A DNA stretch of 38,769 nucleotides from Actibacterium sp. 188UL27-1 (lineage in GTDB: Bacteria > Pseudomonadota > Alphaproteobacteria > Rhodobacterales > Rhodobacteraceae). Positions 8,015 through 15,394 of the stretch are shown piece after piece; the stretch's first letter is position 1, and the number at the start of each line of letters is the position of its first letter. Under the pieces are notes generated by a model that worked only from the letters and a program-made list of their open reading frames with translations, was not told the origin of the DNA and searched no databases. The position numbers and the translations under genes are program-made. The stretch covers positions 1 through 38,769 of the forward strand of contig NZ_JAFEUL010000030.1 in assembly GCF_016901225.1 (NCBI RefSeq). The letters are read 5' to 3'.

Positions 8015-8675
8015 GTCAGGTGGTTGGAACGCTTCTACTGTCTGTCCATGCTGATTGATCCTGTACCCTTGTGCCTTCATGGCGCAAATCATGGAAGTGC
8101 AGGTCCTTAACACCGGCCTCTACGCAAGTTCGCCGGAAGGCGGTTCGGGCCACTCTCGAACTGTAGGGAAAAATCCATTTCTGGGTGTGACCCAAGTGTT
8201 TTCCTTGCGCTGTGACCGGCGCCCAGGCGTCGAACCCGGTGGCGGTACTGATCGGGATGGGCTGGTCGTTTCCGACCGTGTTGCGCGGGTCCTTAAGATC
8301 CCGGATCAGGAGCATACGACCAGCGTTGTCGAGATCGGTCCATTCGACGCTGCAAATCCCATCAACGTGCATGGCTGTCGCCACCGCGAACTTGACGATC
8401 CGGTCCTTGCCGAGGTCGCGCTTAAGTGTGGTTAGCGTGGCGGTTTCCCTACCTCGCACATATCGGTTATATGAAGGTCGATGAGGTCGTCAAAGGTCTT
8501 TAAGGCTGGAGACCGACGATTTGTTCGGCGCCAGCCCCTGATCAACGCGGGTCTCCGCCTGGCGAGCCCAGTGATGGGCGTCATCGCGGCGGAGGAAAGT
8601 CTCGCTCGCGTAGCGGCCCTTTCGTCTGATCTGGACCCGGTAGGCGCCAGAGGGGAGCTTGGTGATGGAGGCCAT
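8015..8675 (-). pseudogene. Tyrosine recombinase (island integrase), decayed
   Basis: From ATG 8675 the frame MASITKLPSGAYRVQIRRKG is the N-terminal arm-binding part of an alphaproteobacterial integrase. An extra base near 8500 shifts it to K-T-F-D-D-L-I-D-L-H, and a second shift near 8440 leads to T-L-K-R-D-L-G-K-D-R-I. The middle of the protein is then missing, and the catalytic domain resumes at V-K-F-A-V-A-T-A-M-H. The position usually held by the first catalytic Arg is His here (ATAMH). HFHDLRHE (the H-x-x-R box) remains, but the Tyr end is cut by the IS3 scrap. It is divergent from dusA, a known target gene for such integrases. Confidence 0.8.
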
Positions 8676-8788
8676 TCTCGTGTGCGCTGTGTGTGCAATG
8701 AGTCTTCTTAGAGGGGCAAATTCGAGGATATCGGGGCGTATTCCAGCGTAGCAGCATTCGCCGCCAATAGTTTAAAGATACGTAGAAT

Positions 8789-9787
8789 ATGAAAATAAAT
8801 CAACATGCTAGACTCTCTGTTGCGCCGATGATGGATTGGACGGACCGGCATTGTCGGGCCTTTCACCGTGTCCTCAGCCAAGAGGTGCTGTTGTATACTG
8901 AGATGGTCACGGCGTCTGCCTTGGTGCGCGGCGGGGCGCGGCATCTGCTGGCCTTCAATGCATCCGAACATCCAGTGGCCGTGCAATTGGGCGGCTCTGA
9001 CCAGGCGGAACTGGCCGCGGCCACGGCGATGGCGGTCGATGAGGGATATGACGAGGTCAACCTCAATGTCGGTTGCCCATCGGACCGCGTGCAATCGGGA
9101 TGTTTTGGTGCGGTTCTGATGCGCCAGCCGGATCTGGTGGCCGATTGCGTGACTGCCATGCAGAGCCGGGCCGGAGTGGTGCCAGTCACTGTGAAATGCC
9201 GCATCGGCGTTGATGAGCAGCACCCCCAGGATGTCCTGCCCCATTTTCTGCAGACCACGGCGGCGGCAGGTGTGACGCGGGTGACGATCCATGCCCGAAA
9301 GGCCTGGCTTGACGGGTTGAGCCCCAAGGAAAATCGCGATGTGCCCCCGTTGGATTATCCGCTGGTCCACGACATGGCGCGCCGTTTCCCGGATCTGCAT
9401 CTGTCGATCAATGGCGGGATCACCAGCCTGGACCAGGTCGACACGCATTTGCAGTATATGGATGGCGTCATGGTCGGGCGCGCGGCCTATCATACACCTG
9501 CGGACGTTCTTTTGACGGCGGATCAGCGTGTGTTCGGTGTGGATCGACCACCCCTCTCTCCGTTCGAGGCGGTGGAGCAGATGCGCCCCTATATTGCCGA
9601 TCACCTGCAGGCGGGCGGACGTCTGAACCAGATCACCCGGCACATGCTGGGCCTGTTTGCCGGGCGGCCCGGCGCGCGCGGGTGGCGGCGGACCCTGTCG
9701 GAAGGGGCGCACCGGCCTGGGGCGGGGCTGGAGGTTGTGGAGGCCGGCCTTGATCAGGTGATCGCCGTCATCCATGCTGCCGAGTGA
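8789..9787 (+). CDS. dusA: tRNA-dihydrouridine synthase A
   Basis: This FMN-dependent TIM-barrel enzyme reduces uridines in the tRNA D-loop (U20/U20a for DusA) with NADPH. The 332-residue length is normal. Diagnostic blocks are SVAPMMDWTDRHCR, YTEMVTASAL, the catalytic N-x-G-C-P-S motif (C96 in NLNVGCPSDRVQ), VTVKCRIGVD, IHARKAWLDGLSPKENR and the phosphate-binding INGGI...DGVMVGRAAY. The first seven residues (MKINQHA) are unlike the usual short start, and the ATG lacks a good ribosome site. Both fit replacement of the 5' end by an integrated element (inference). Its 3' end overlaps the next gene by 14 bp. Confidence 0.93.
   Translation: MKINQHARLSVAPMMDWTDRHCRAFHRVLSQEVLLYTEMVTASALVRGGARHLLAFNASEHPVAVQLGGSDQAELAAATAMAVDEGYDEVNLNVGCPSDRVQSGCFGAVLMRQPDLVADCVTAMQSRAGVVPVTVKCRIGVDEQHPQDVLPHFLQTTAAAGVTRVTIHARKAWLDGLSPKENRDVPPLDYPLVHDMARRFPDLHLSINGGITSLDQVDTHLQYMDGVMVGRAAYHTPADVLLTADQRVFGVDRPPLSPFEAVEQMRPYIADHLQAGGRLNQITRHMLGLFAGRPGARGWRRTLSEGAHRPGAGLEVVEAGLDQVIAVIHAAE
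8810..8857. other. Possible island attachment site at the 5' end of dusA
   Basis: Integrative elements using dusA are known to recombine within the conserved 5' coding part that encodes the S-V-A-P-M-M-D-W-T-D-R-H-C-R block. That block lies here, about 135 bp from an integrase remnant of the expected orientation. No second copy (attL) was found in the window. Any partner end must lie beyond the left IS or has been lost. Confidence 0.35.
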
Positions 9788-10589
9788 CGCGACACCCCTG
9801 GCCGCCTTCCAACGCGACGGCTTTGCCACGCTGCCATATGACCCGCTGACGGCAGATTGGGCGGCGGCGGCACGCGCGGTGGCGCGGCCATTGGTGCAGG
9901 ACCCGGCGCAGCGGGCCAGATGGCTGCGCTGCGCCGGCACCTGGTTTGCGGGCGTCGATCTGCTGCCCAACGCTGCCGATGGCGCGGTTGAGGGCGTGCC
10001 CTTGGCAGGTGCAGCGCTGGACCTGATCCATCAGATGGGTCTGCGGCCAGACCGGTGGCATCCCGCCCAAGTCTCTGTCATCTATCCAGGTTATCCGCAG
10101 CCGATGGAGGGCGAGAGCCCTGCCGCCGCCCGCTACCGGATCGCCCGGGATGCCGCCCATGTGGATGGCTTGCTGCCTGTCGGGCCGGATCGCCGCCGCA
10201 AGCTGCGCGAACCCCATGCCTTTATCCTGGGTTTGCCGTTGAACAGCGCCACTCCCACTGCAGCCCCTCTGGTGGTGTGGCGCGGCAGCCACCGGATCAT
10301 CGGCCCCGCGCTGTGTCGCGTGTTGGGCGGCCACCGCGTTGACGATTGGCCCGATCTTGACCTGACCGAGGCGTATCAAACAGCGCGTCGCATCTGTTTT
10401 ACCGACTGTGAACGGGTGCTGCTTCCGGTGCAGCCGGGCATGGCCACGCTGCTTCACCGCCACATCCTTCATGGCGTCAGCCCCTGGGCCGCCGCTGACG
10501 GCGATGGCGCAATGACGGATCGCATGATCGCCTATTTCCGCCCGCAATTCCCTGATGTGGCCGATTGGGTGCCAGCCCCGCCTGCGTGA
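9774..10589 (+). CDS. Phytanoyl-CoA dioxygenase-like protein
   Basis: This 271-residue protein shows the pattern of Fe(II)/2-oxoglutarate oxygenases of the PhyH type. H129-V-D131 lies in DAAHVDGLLP, followed by a strand FILGLPLN, then APLVVWRGSHR, then PGMATLLHRHILHGV with the distal His (H230 or H233), and R250 or R256 in DRMIAYFRP for 2OG. I assign the fold, not a substrate. The ATG overlaps the dusA stop by 14 bp, which suggests coupled translation. No transmembrane or signal segment is present. It could be an uncharacterised family with no proven activity. Confidence 0.6.
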   Translation: MLPSDATPLAAFQRDGFATLPYDPLTADWAAAARAVARPLVQDPAQRARWLRCAGTWFAGVDLLPNAADGAVEGVPLAGAALDLIHQMGLRPDRWHPAQVSVIYPGYPQPMEGESPAAARYRIARDAAHVDGLLPVGPDRRRKLREPHAFILGLPLNSATPTAAPLVVWRGSHRIIGPALCRVLGGHRVDDWPDLDLTEAYQTARRICFTDCERVLLPVQPGMATLLHRHILHGVSPWAAADGDGAMTDRMIAYFRPQFPDVADWVPAPPA

Positions 10590-10612
10590 TCCAGCAGCCC
10601 GAGAGGGCGCAC

Positions 10613-10640
10613 AAAAAAGGCGGCTCCAACGGGAACCGCC
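10613..10640 (-). terminator. Rho-independent terminator of infC
   Basis: On the minus strand GGCGGTTCC-CGTT-GGAGCCGCC is followed by TTTTTT, a nine-base-pair stem with one mismatch and a perfect U tract, 30 bp after the infC stop. Confidence 0.85.
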
Positions 10641-10669
10641 GCTTGGTTTAGCCGGGGGGCGTCAAACCG

Positions 10670-11215
10670 TTATTTCACAACCGGCCCGATCATCATGACC
10701 ATCTGACGGCCTTCCATCTTGGGCATGTTTTCGACCTTGCCCAGTTCCTGGATGTCGTCGGCCACCCGCTCCAACAACTCTCGACCCAGATTCTGGTGGG
10801 CCATTTCCCGGCCCCGGAACCGCAAGGTGACCTTTACCTTGTCGCCGTTTTCCAGAAACCGCGTCACGTTGCGCATCTTCACATCGTAATCGTGGGTGTC
10901 GGTATTGGGCCGGAACTTGACCTCCTTCACCTCGATGATTTTCTGCTTCTTGCGGGCTTCGGCTTCTTTCTTCTGGGTCTCGTATTTGAACTTGCCGAAA
11001 TCCATGATCTTACAGACCGGCGGGGTGGCATTGGGAGAGATCTCGACCAAGTCCAGCCCGACCTGTTCGGCCAGTTCCATGGCACGTTCCGGTGTTACCA
11101 CACCGACATTCTGACCCTCGGGCCCGATAAGACGTAATTCATTGGTGCGGATACGGTCATTGATCCGGGGACCTGTTTCGCGCTGGGGTGGCGCATTGTG
11201 GGGGCGTCTGGCGAT
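10670..11215 (-). CDS. infC: Translation initiation factor IF-3
   Basis: IF-3 binds the 30S subunit, keeps 50S off and proofreads initiator tRNA pairing. The protein (181 residues from the start chosen) has the N-domain with [16 protein letters not shown], the lysine-rich linker [20 protein letters not shown], and the C-domain with [20 protein letters not shown] place the start at ATC 11215 ([11 protein letters not shown]), because AAAGGA lies eight bases upstream and homologues begin A-R-R-P-H-N. An in-frame start at 11251 would add 12 unusual residues and cover that ribosome site. Rare start codons on infC are known as the basis of IF-3 autoregulation in E. coli (AUU). No rpmI or rplT follows. 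Confidence 0.93.
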   Translation of the reverse strand: MARRPHNAPPQRETGPRINDRIRTNELRLIGPEGQNVGVVTPERAMELAEQVGLDLVEISPNATPPVCKIMDFGKFKYETQKKEAEARKKQKIIEVKEVKFRPNTDTHDYDVKMRNVTRFLENGDKVKVTLRFRGREMAHQNLGRELLERVADDIQELGKVENMPKMEGRQMVMMIGPVVK

Positions 11216-11229
11216 GGTGCCAATCCTTT
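11213..11229 (-). promoter_or_regulatory. infC ribosome site and non-canonical ATC start
   Basis: AAAGGA (11224-11229 on the minus strand), an 8-nt spacer, then ATC GCC AGA CGC. No ATG, GTG or TTG lies at a proper distance from this site. Discrimination by IF-3 against such a codon would make its own translation self-limiting. Confidence 0.65.
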
Positions 11230-11405
11230 GCTTGTTGAAAAGTGTTAGCAAAATAGTCCTGTGCGACCTTTATTTCAAGCTGATTTCGGCATGATCCGGC
11301 ACAGGAAAACGGCATCTTGTACAGGCTCTTTCGCGGGGGCGGGGAACCTGCGATAGCACAGCCGGGTTCTGTAACCGTCACAACTCAAACCAGAAGGATA
11401 TGGGA

Positions 11406-12236
11406 ATGAACAAGACAGTCGTCGCCGTGATCGTGATTGCCGCCGTGGTTGTCGGCGGTTTGCTGTTCGTGCTGGGCAACGATGCCGAGGTGACGACGCC
11501 CGACGCGCCCGCCACCGCACCGGCGGCGGACCCTGCGCTCACGCCTGATCCCGTCAACCCGGCCCCGGCCGAGGATGGCACCGATGACGATGCTGCCATC
11601 ACGCCGGACGATGCGGGCGACGATGCGGCCACCGCTTTAGAAGGCGCGGCAAATGATGCCGCCACTGCCATCGAAGATACCGCCACGGATGCGGCGACGG
11701 TGGCACAGGACACGGCCGATGATGCGGCGACGGCCGTGACCGATGCGCTGGACGATGCAGCCACCACGGCAAATGATATTGTGGAGGGCGCAACCGACGC
11801 CGCGGATGACGCGGCCACTGCCGTGGGCGACGCTTTGGATGATGCCACGACGGCGGTCGAGGATGCGGTGACATCCCTGACAGATGGGGCCGAACCGTTG
11901 ATCGATGATGCGGCAACCGCCACGGATGATGCGGCCACCGCCGTGACTGACGGCGCGGATACGGCTGCCGAAGCAGTGGATGAAACTGCGACTGCCGCCG
12001 CAGCCGGGACGGAGGAGGCCGCCGTTTCCGGCACCGACGTTCTGACCGACGGCACCGATCCGGAACTGCTGACCATGGACGGGTTTGACTATGACAAGGT
12101 CATCGAACTGATTGATACTTCGTCGCTTCAGGAGGCCCAGAAGCTGACCCTGACAACCGCTTTGAGCGAGGCGCGGGACAATCCTGTCATCCTCCAGGCG
12201 GTGCTTGAGCAGATCAAAACCGCAATGGATCTTTAA
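11406..12236 (+). CDS. Membrane-anchored Ala/Asp-rich repeat protein
   Basis: I do not recognise a family. ATG 11406 has AAGGA eight bases upstream; an ATG at 11400 is too close. The product (276 residues) has one N-terminal membrane helix (VVAVIVIAAVVVGGLLFVLG), a Pro/Ala linker, and about 150 residues of imperfect 11-15-residue repeats built on D-D-A-A-T-A. These are strongly acidic and probably amphipathic helix or disordered. A distinct C-terminal domain of about 55 residues follows (D-G-F-D-Y-D-K-V-I-E-L-I to AMDL). The N-in anchor would place the repeats outside the inner membrane. It stands alone between infC and a strong terminator. A structural or envelope role is possible but unproven. 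Confidence 0.7.
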   Translation: MNKTVVAVIVIAAVVVGGLLFVLGNDAEVTTPDAPATAPAADPALTPDPVNPAPAEDGTDDDAAITPDDAGDDAATALEGAANDAATAIEDTATDAATVAQDTADDAATAVTDALDDAATTANDIVEGATDAADDAATAVGDALDDATTAVEDAVTSLTDGAEPLIDDAATATDDAATAVTDGADTAAEAVDETATAAAAGTEEAAVSGTDVLTDGTDPELLTMDGFDYDKVIELIDTSSLQEAQKLTLTTALSEARDNPVILQAVLEQIKTAMDL

Positions 12237-12266
12237 TCAGACCGCATATCGCATACATCAATGACT

Positions 12267-12303
12267 GAAACGGCCCGGCACGCTCTTTGTGCCGGGCCGT
12301 TTC
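12267..12303 (+). terminator. Strong hairpin terminator
   Basis: A perfect 15-bp stem (GAAACGGCCCGGCAC and its complement) encloses a 7-nt loop and is followed by ATTTTG, 31 bp after the repeat-protein stop. It may act in both directions, since a decayed minus-strand gene ends just beyond it. Confidence 0.85.
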
Positions 12304-12311
12304 ATTTTGTG

Positions 12312-12890
12312 TCACGTATCCACAGGTTCCAGCACCTGGGCGGCATCTAGAGCGTCTGACGGAATACCTGAAATATCGCGTATGACGTACCGCGTTGAAA
12401 TCTACGATTTCAGACAGTGTTATGTGATTCAGGTTTTTCGCATGACGCTCCAGGTCACCCAAGGCATGGAGGGTTCTCCGGTCATCGTCTTTCGTGAAAG
12501 CGCTCGACGCCAGGGACAGCACGACATCGCGATAGGCTCCGGTGGGCGTCGGGGCTTGCAGCGGGTGGTCCCCCGGTATCGAAAGCGTCACGGGCCGTGT
12601 TTCATATCCACAACAAACGAACTGCAGGGGGCCATGGCGTGGTCCGCAACCAGTCGGTCTTGAACCTCCAGCACCCGTTTCGCCGGAACCCTCAGGCGTG
12701 CAGCGACCGTGACTTGCCCGTGCTCTGGCGCGTCGCAGGTGGCCACGGGCAAATCCCACAGATCCGCTGGCAAAAGCCGGATCAGCGCGCTGCATTGAGC
12801 GGTTTCACCGGGTTCCCCTGCCCAGGCCGGGGCGCTGGCAAATGACAGAAGGGCGATTGTGAACAGCGCAGATCGTGTCGCGCGCGGCAT
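12312..12890 (-). pseudogene. Secreted DUF4952-like protein, frameshifted
   Basis: From ATG 12890 a signal peptide (about 1-23, ending SAPAWA) is followed by C-S-A-L-I-R-L-L-P and VTVAARLRVPAKRVLEVQDRL. The frame breaks in a G5 run at 12627-12631, where one more base would give MAPLQFVCCGYETRPVTLSI. That frame runs on to LNHITLSEIVDFNAVR. Near 12385 a 7-base insertion between two TACG copies shifts it again. The third frame ends naturally: S-D-A-L-D-A-A-Q-V-L-E-P-V-D-T-stop at 12312. The T-Y/A-R-V ... M-x-P-L-x-F-V-C-C-G-Y/W-E pattern resembles DUF4952 proteins, but I am not certain of the family. Confidence 0.6.
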
Positions 12891-12966
12891 TCGCTTCAAT
12901 TTATAACCAACGGCTTTGAAAAAGGGTGCAACAAACGCTGCCACAGAACCTTTCCCTCGTCCTATC

Positions 12967-13080
12967 CTAGCTTGCCGAAGTGGTCTCACGGATACGTACT
13001 TTCAACCATGCGAACGCCACTTCGGTCTCATTGAGGTCGGGACGGACGGGCGGCAAGCTCAGGAACCGCGCGCCGAGATC
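12967..13080 (-). pseudogene. IS630-family transposase C-terminal scrap
   Basis: A 38-residue frame contains GARFLSLPPVRPDLN followed by ETEVAFAWLKVRIRE. It aligns with the L-P-P-Y-S-P-D-x-N-P-I-E-x-x-F-x-x-L-K end of IS630/Tc1 DDE transposases, including the catalytic Glu position. Several normally fixed residues (Y-S, P-I) have changed. The upstream parts of the domain are missing, so this is an old fragment. Confidence 0.55.
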
Positions 13081-13210
13081 ACACAGGGGCAGAGGCCCAC
13101 CAGGGCCGTTGTGACAGGGTGGGGGCCTGATTGACGGGGCAAAGGTCTTGTTTCTTGCGGCGTCTCTTGGCGGCCCGAGCCGCTCGTGAACCTGCATTCT
13201 GACGCGCCAT
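13079..13210 (-). other. Short basic reading frame, possibly a truncated gene start
   Basis: ATG 13210 opens a 43-codon frame starting MARQNAGSRAARAAKRRRKK. The Ala/Arg-rich N-terminus resembles starts of larger soluble proteins and loses character where it reaches the IS630 scrap, so it may be a gene cut by that element. No convincing ribosome site is present. I do not assign a function. Confidence 0.3.
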
Positions 13211-13280
13211 GATGCCGAACGGTCTTGGCCCGGTCCCGGGCCAATGCGTCTCGTGTGATCTGGCCCCAAGGTCCGTAGGG

Positions 13281-14132
13281 TCAGCCGACAAACGCTTTCT
13301 CGACCACGTATTGCGCGGGTTCGGAATTGGCGCCCTCGGTCAGGCCGAACCCTTCGAGCAGCGCCTTCATATCCGTGTTGAAGTCGAGCGACCCGCACAC
13401 CATCCCCCGGTCGGTCTCAGGCGAGATGCCATCAATGCCCAGATCGCGAAACACGGTGCCGTCTTCCAACAGCGTGGTGATGCGGCCCATCTTGGGGCTC
13501 TCTTCGCGGGTGGTTGTGGGATAATAGCGGATCTTGGCCAGGTTCTCGGCCCCGATCAGCTCTTGCATCATCTCGTCGGCCTTCAACTCCTCGATCAGGG
13601 TGCGGCCGTAATCCAGCTCCGCCACATCGCGGCAGGTATGTGTAATGATGACCTGTTCATAATTCTCATAGGTTTCCGGCTCCCGCAGCAGGGACGCGAA
13701 GGGTGCAAAGCCGGTGCCGGTGGCAAAGAACCAGATCCGCTTGCCCGGCAGCAACGCATCATGGACTAACGTGCCGACAGGTTTGGGCCGCAGGATGATC
13801 TGATCCCCGGGCTGGATATGCTGCAACCGGCTGGTCAGCGGGCCGTCCTGGACCTTGATGGAGTAGAACTCCAATTCCTCATCCCAGCTGGGGGAGGCGA
13901 TGGAATAGGCCCGCAGCAGCGGCTTTTGTTTGCCGGTCTTGGGGTCGGGATCGCCCATCAGGCCGATCATCACGAACTCGCCCGACCGGAAGCGCAGCGA
14001 TTGTGGCCGCGTCACCCGGAACGAGAACAAACGGTCGGTCCAATGCGTCACGGCGGTGACGGTTTGGGCATCGGGCATCGCCATCTTGGCGGGAACGGGG
14101 CTGGCTTGGTTCACGGGGCTCATCTCGGTCAT
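13281..14132 (-). CDS. fpr: Ferredoxin--NADP+ reductase
   Basis: This FAD flavoenzyme moves electrons between NADPH and ferredoxin or flavodoxin. The protein is about 283 residues from ATG 14132; a GTG at 14156 would add eight. The FAD domain carries RAYSIASPSWDEELEFYSIK (R-x-Y-S). The NADP domain carries FFATGTGFAPFASLLREPET, then HTCRDVAELDY, and ends MVCGSLDFNTDMKALLEGFG with AQYVVEKAFVG as usual for the bacterial subclass. It follows the sulfite-reduction operon on the same strand after a 115-bp gap and could feed the ferredoxin that drives sulfite reductase (inference). Confidence 0.92.
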   Translation of the reverse strand: MTEMSPVNQASPVPAKMAMPDAQTVTAVTHWTDRLFSFRVTRPQSLRFRSGEFVMIGLMGDPDPKTGKQKPLLRAYSIASPSWDEELEFYSIKVQDGPLTSRLQHIQPGDQIILRPKPVGTLVHDALLPGKRIWFFATGTGFAPFASLLREPETYENYEQVIITHTCRDVAELDYGRTLIEELKADEMMQELIGAENLAKIRYYPTTTREESPKMGRITTLLEDGTVFRDLGIDGISPETDRGMVCGSLDFNTDMKALLEGFGLTEGANSEPAQYVVEKAFVG

Positions 14133-14245
14133 GGATATGTCCAGCAAGGTTGACACCTCGCTGCCTCAGTTACACAGATTTTGGGGATGTTGAAAAGTGG
14201 TGTTCGGCCACAGGAATGCTGTGACCGCATTGTTTGTCTACATAT

Positions 14246-14274
14246 GATTACCCGCGCAGGCGCGCGCGGTAATC
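14246..14274 (-). terminator. GC-rich hairpin at the end of the cys operon
   Basis: GATTACC and GGTAATC flank GC-rich arms overlapping the DUF934 stop codon. No U tract follows on the minus strand, so termination here would be weak or Rho-dependent. It may separate the cys operon from fpr. Confidence 0.4.
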
Positions 14275-14649
14275 ATGCTCTTGCCAATTGGCGCGAGCCA
14301 ACCATTGGTCTTCGGGCTGGCGCTTGGCCAAATCCTGGTCAATCTCAACCTCATCAAAGCCGGACCGCCGGGCCATGGCATATTGATCGGCAATCACATG
14401 CCCCTTGGCGCGCAGCCGACCGGTATATCCCAGCCGCCGCAAGGCGCGCGCGATGGAAAACCCGCGCCCATCGGCAAAGCTGGGAAAATCGATCCGGATC
14501 AGGTCGACCCCGTCCAGCGCCACATCCTCGGCCCGTGCGTCGGATGCCAGGTCCAGACCCTTGGCATTGGCCGCAGGTGTCTGGGGCGTGGCGAAACAGC
14601 CGGTCCAATCATCGGGGCCAAATCCCTGGTCGGTCACAATCACAGCCAT
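14248..14649 (-). CDS. DUF934 protein of the sulfite-reduction operon
   Basis: This 133-residue protein starts M-A-V-I-V-T-D-Q-G-F one base after the cysH stop. The conserved block VDLIRIDFPSFADGRGFSIA followed by RRLGYTGRLRAKGHVIADQY is the DUF934 signature. The family is found almost only next to cysI/cysH in proteobacteria and is thought to assist sulfite reduction. Its biochemical role is unproven. It is the last gene of the operon and ends in DYRARLRG. Confidence 0.88.
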   Translation of the reverse strand: MAVIVTDQGFGPDDWTGCFATPQTPAANAKGLDLASDARAEDVALDGVDLIRIDFPSFADGRGFSIARALRRLGYTGRLRAKGHVIADQYAMARRSGFDEVEIDQDLAKRQPEDQWLARANWQEHDYRARLRG

Positions 14650-14650
14650 G

Positions 14651-15394
14651 TCAGGCCTCCTTTTGAACGGAGCCGCGCACGACCTTGCCGTCAACGAAAT
14701 GAATGCCGCATTCTTCCTTATCCGCGTCCCGCCAGCGCCCGGCCCGGGCATCCTCACCGGGGCGCACGGGGCTCGTACACGGCAGGCAACCGATGGAGGG
14801 ATAGCCCTGCGCCACCAAGGGATGCCGCGGCAGATCGCGCGCCACGATATGATCGCGCACATCCGCAGCGGACCAGTCGGCCAGGGGGTTGATCTTGATC
14901 CGCCCGGCTTCGGCTTCGAAATGTTTCAGCCCGGCGCGGCTGCCCGATTGATGACGCTTGCGTCCCGTGATCCAGGCGTCGAACCCGCCCAATGCCCGGT
15001 TCAGGGGCCGGGTCTTGCGCAGGTCGCAACAGCCATCTGGATCGGTCTTGTGACGCATATCGCCGGGATCCTCGCTGACCAGATCCACATGGCGCGCCCG
15101 GATAACCCGCACATCCTGCAACCCCAGATGGGCCGCGACCTGCTGTTGATATTCCAGCGTCTCCGCAAACATCATCCGCGTGTCGATAAACAAAACCGGC
15201 GTCCACGGGGCGACCCGCGCCACCAGATCCAGCAGCACAACCGCATCCGCCCCAAACGACGAAACGACCGCTGTGCGCCCGACATAGGGGTTCTCCAGCG
15301 CCTCTGCCAGGATCTGCTCTGCCGTCAATCCCAACGCGTAATGGTTCATCACACCAGCGCGCTGGGTTACGGATGGTCCATGGTCAAGCGGCAT
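14651..15394 (-). CDS. cysH: Adenylyl-sulfate (APS) reductase, thioredoxin-dependent
   Basis: This enzyme reduces adenylyl sulfate to sulfite in assimilation. The 247-residue protein has the P-loop-like SSFGADAVVLL, and the cysteine pairs C122-C123 (DGCCDLRK) and C203-x2-C206 (IGCLPCTS). These bind the [4Fe-4S] cluster that separates APS reductases from PAPS reductases. The catalytic Cys is in K-E-E-C229-G-I-H. The substrate is therefore predicted to be APS, not PAPS (family knowledge). Its start overlaps the cysI end by 11 bp, so translation is coupled. Confidence 0.92.
   Translation of the reverse strand: MPLDHGPSVTQRAGVMNHYALGLTAEQILAEALENPYVGRTAVVSSFGADAVVLLDLVARVAPWTPVLFIDTRMMFAETLEYQQQVAAHLGLQDVRVIRARHVDLVSEDPGDMRHKTDPDGCCDLRKTRPLNRALGGFDAWITGRKRHQSGSRAGLKHFEAEAGRIKINPLADWSAADVRDHIVARDLPRHPLVAQGYPSIGCLPCTSPVRPGEDARAGRWRDADKEECGIHFVDGKVVRGSVQKEA

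Noticed and set aside
11600-12000. Tandem DNA repeat or CRISPR-like array
   Set aside because: The repeats are of protein type (D-D-A-A-T-A) with degenerate codons and no constant-length spacers. It is one open coding frame.
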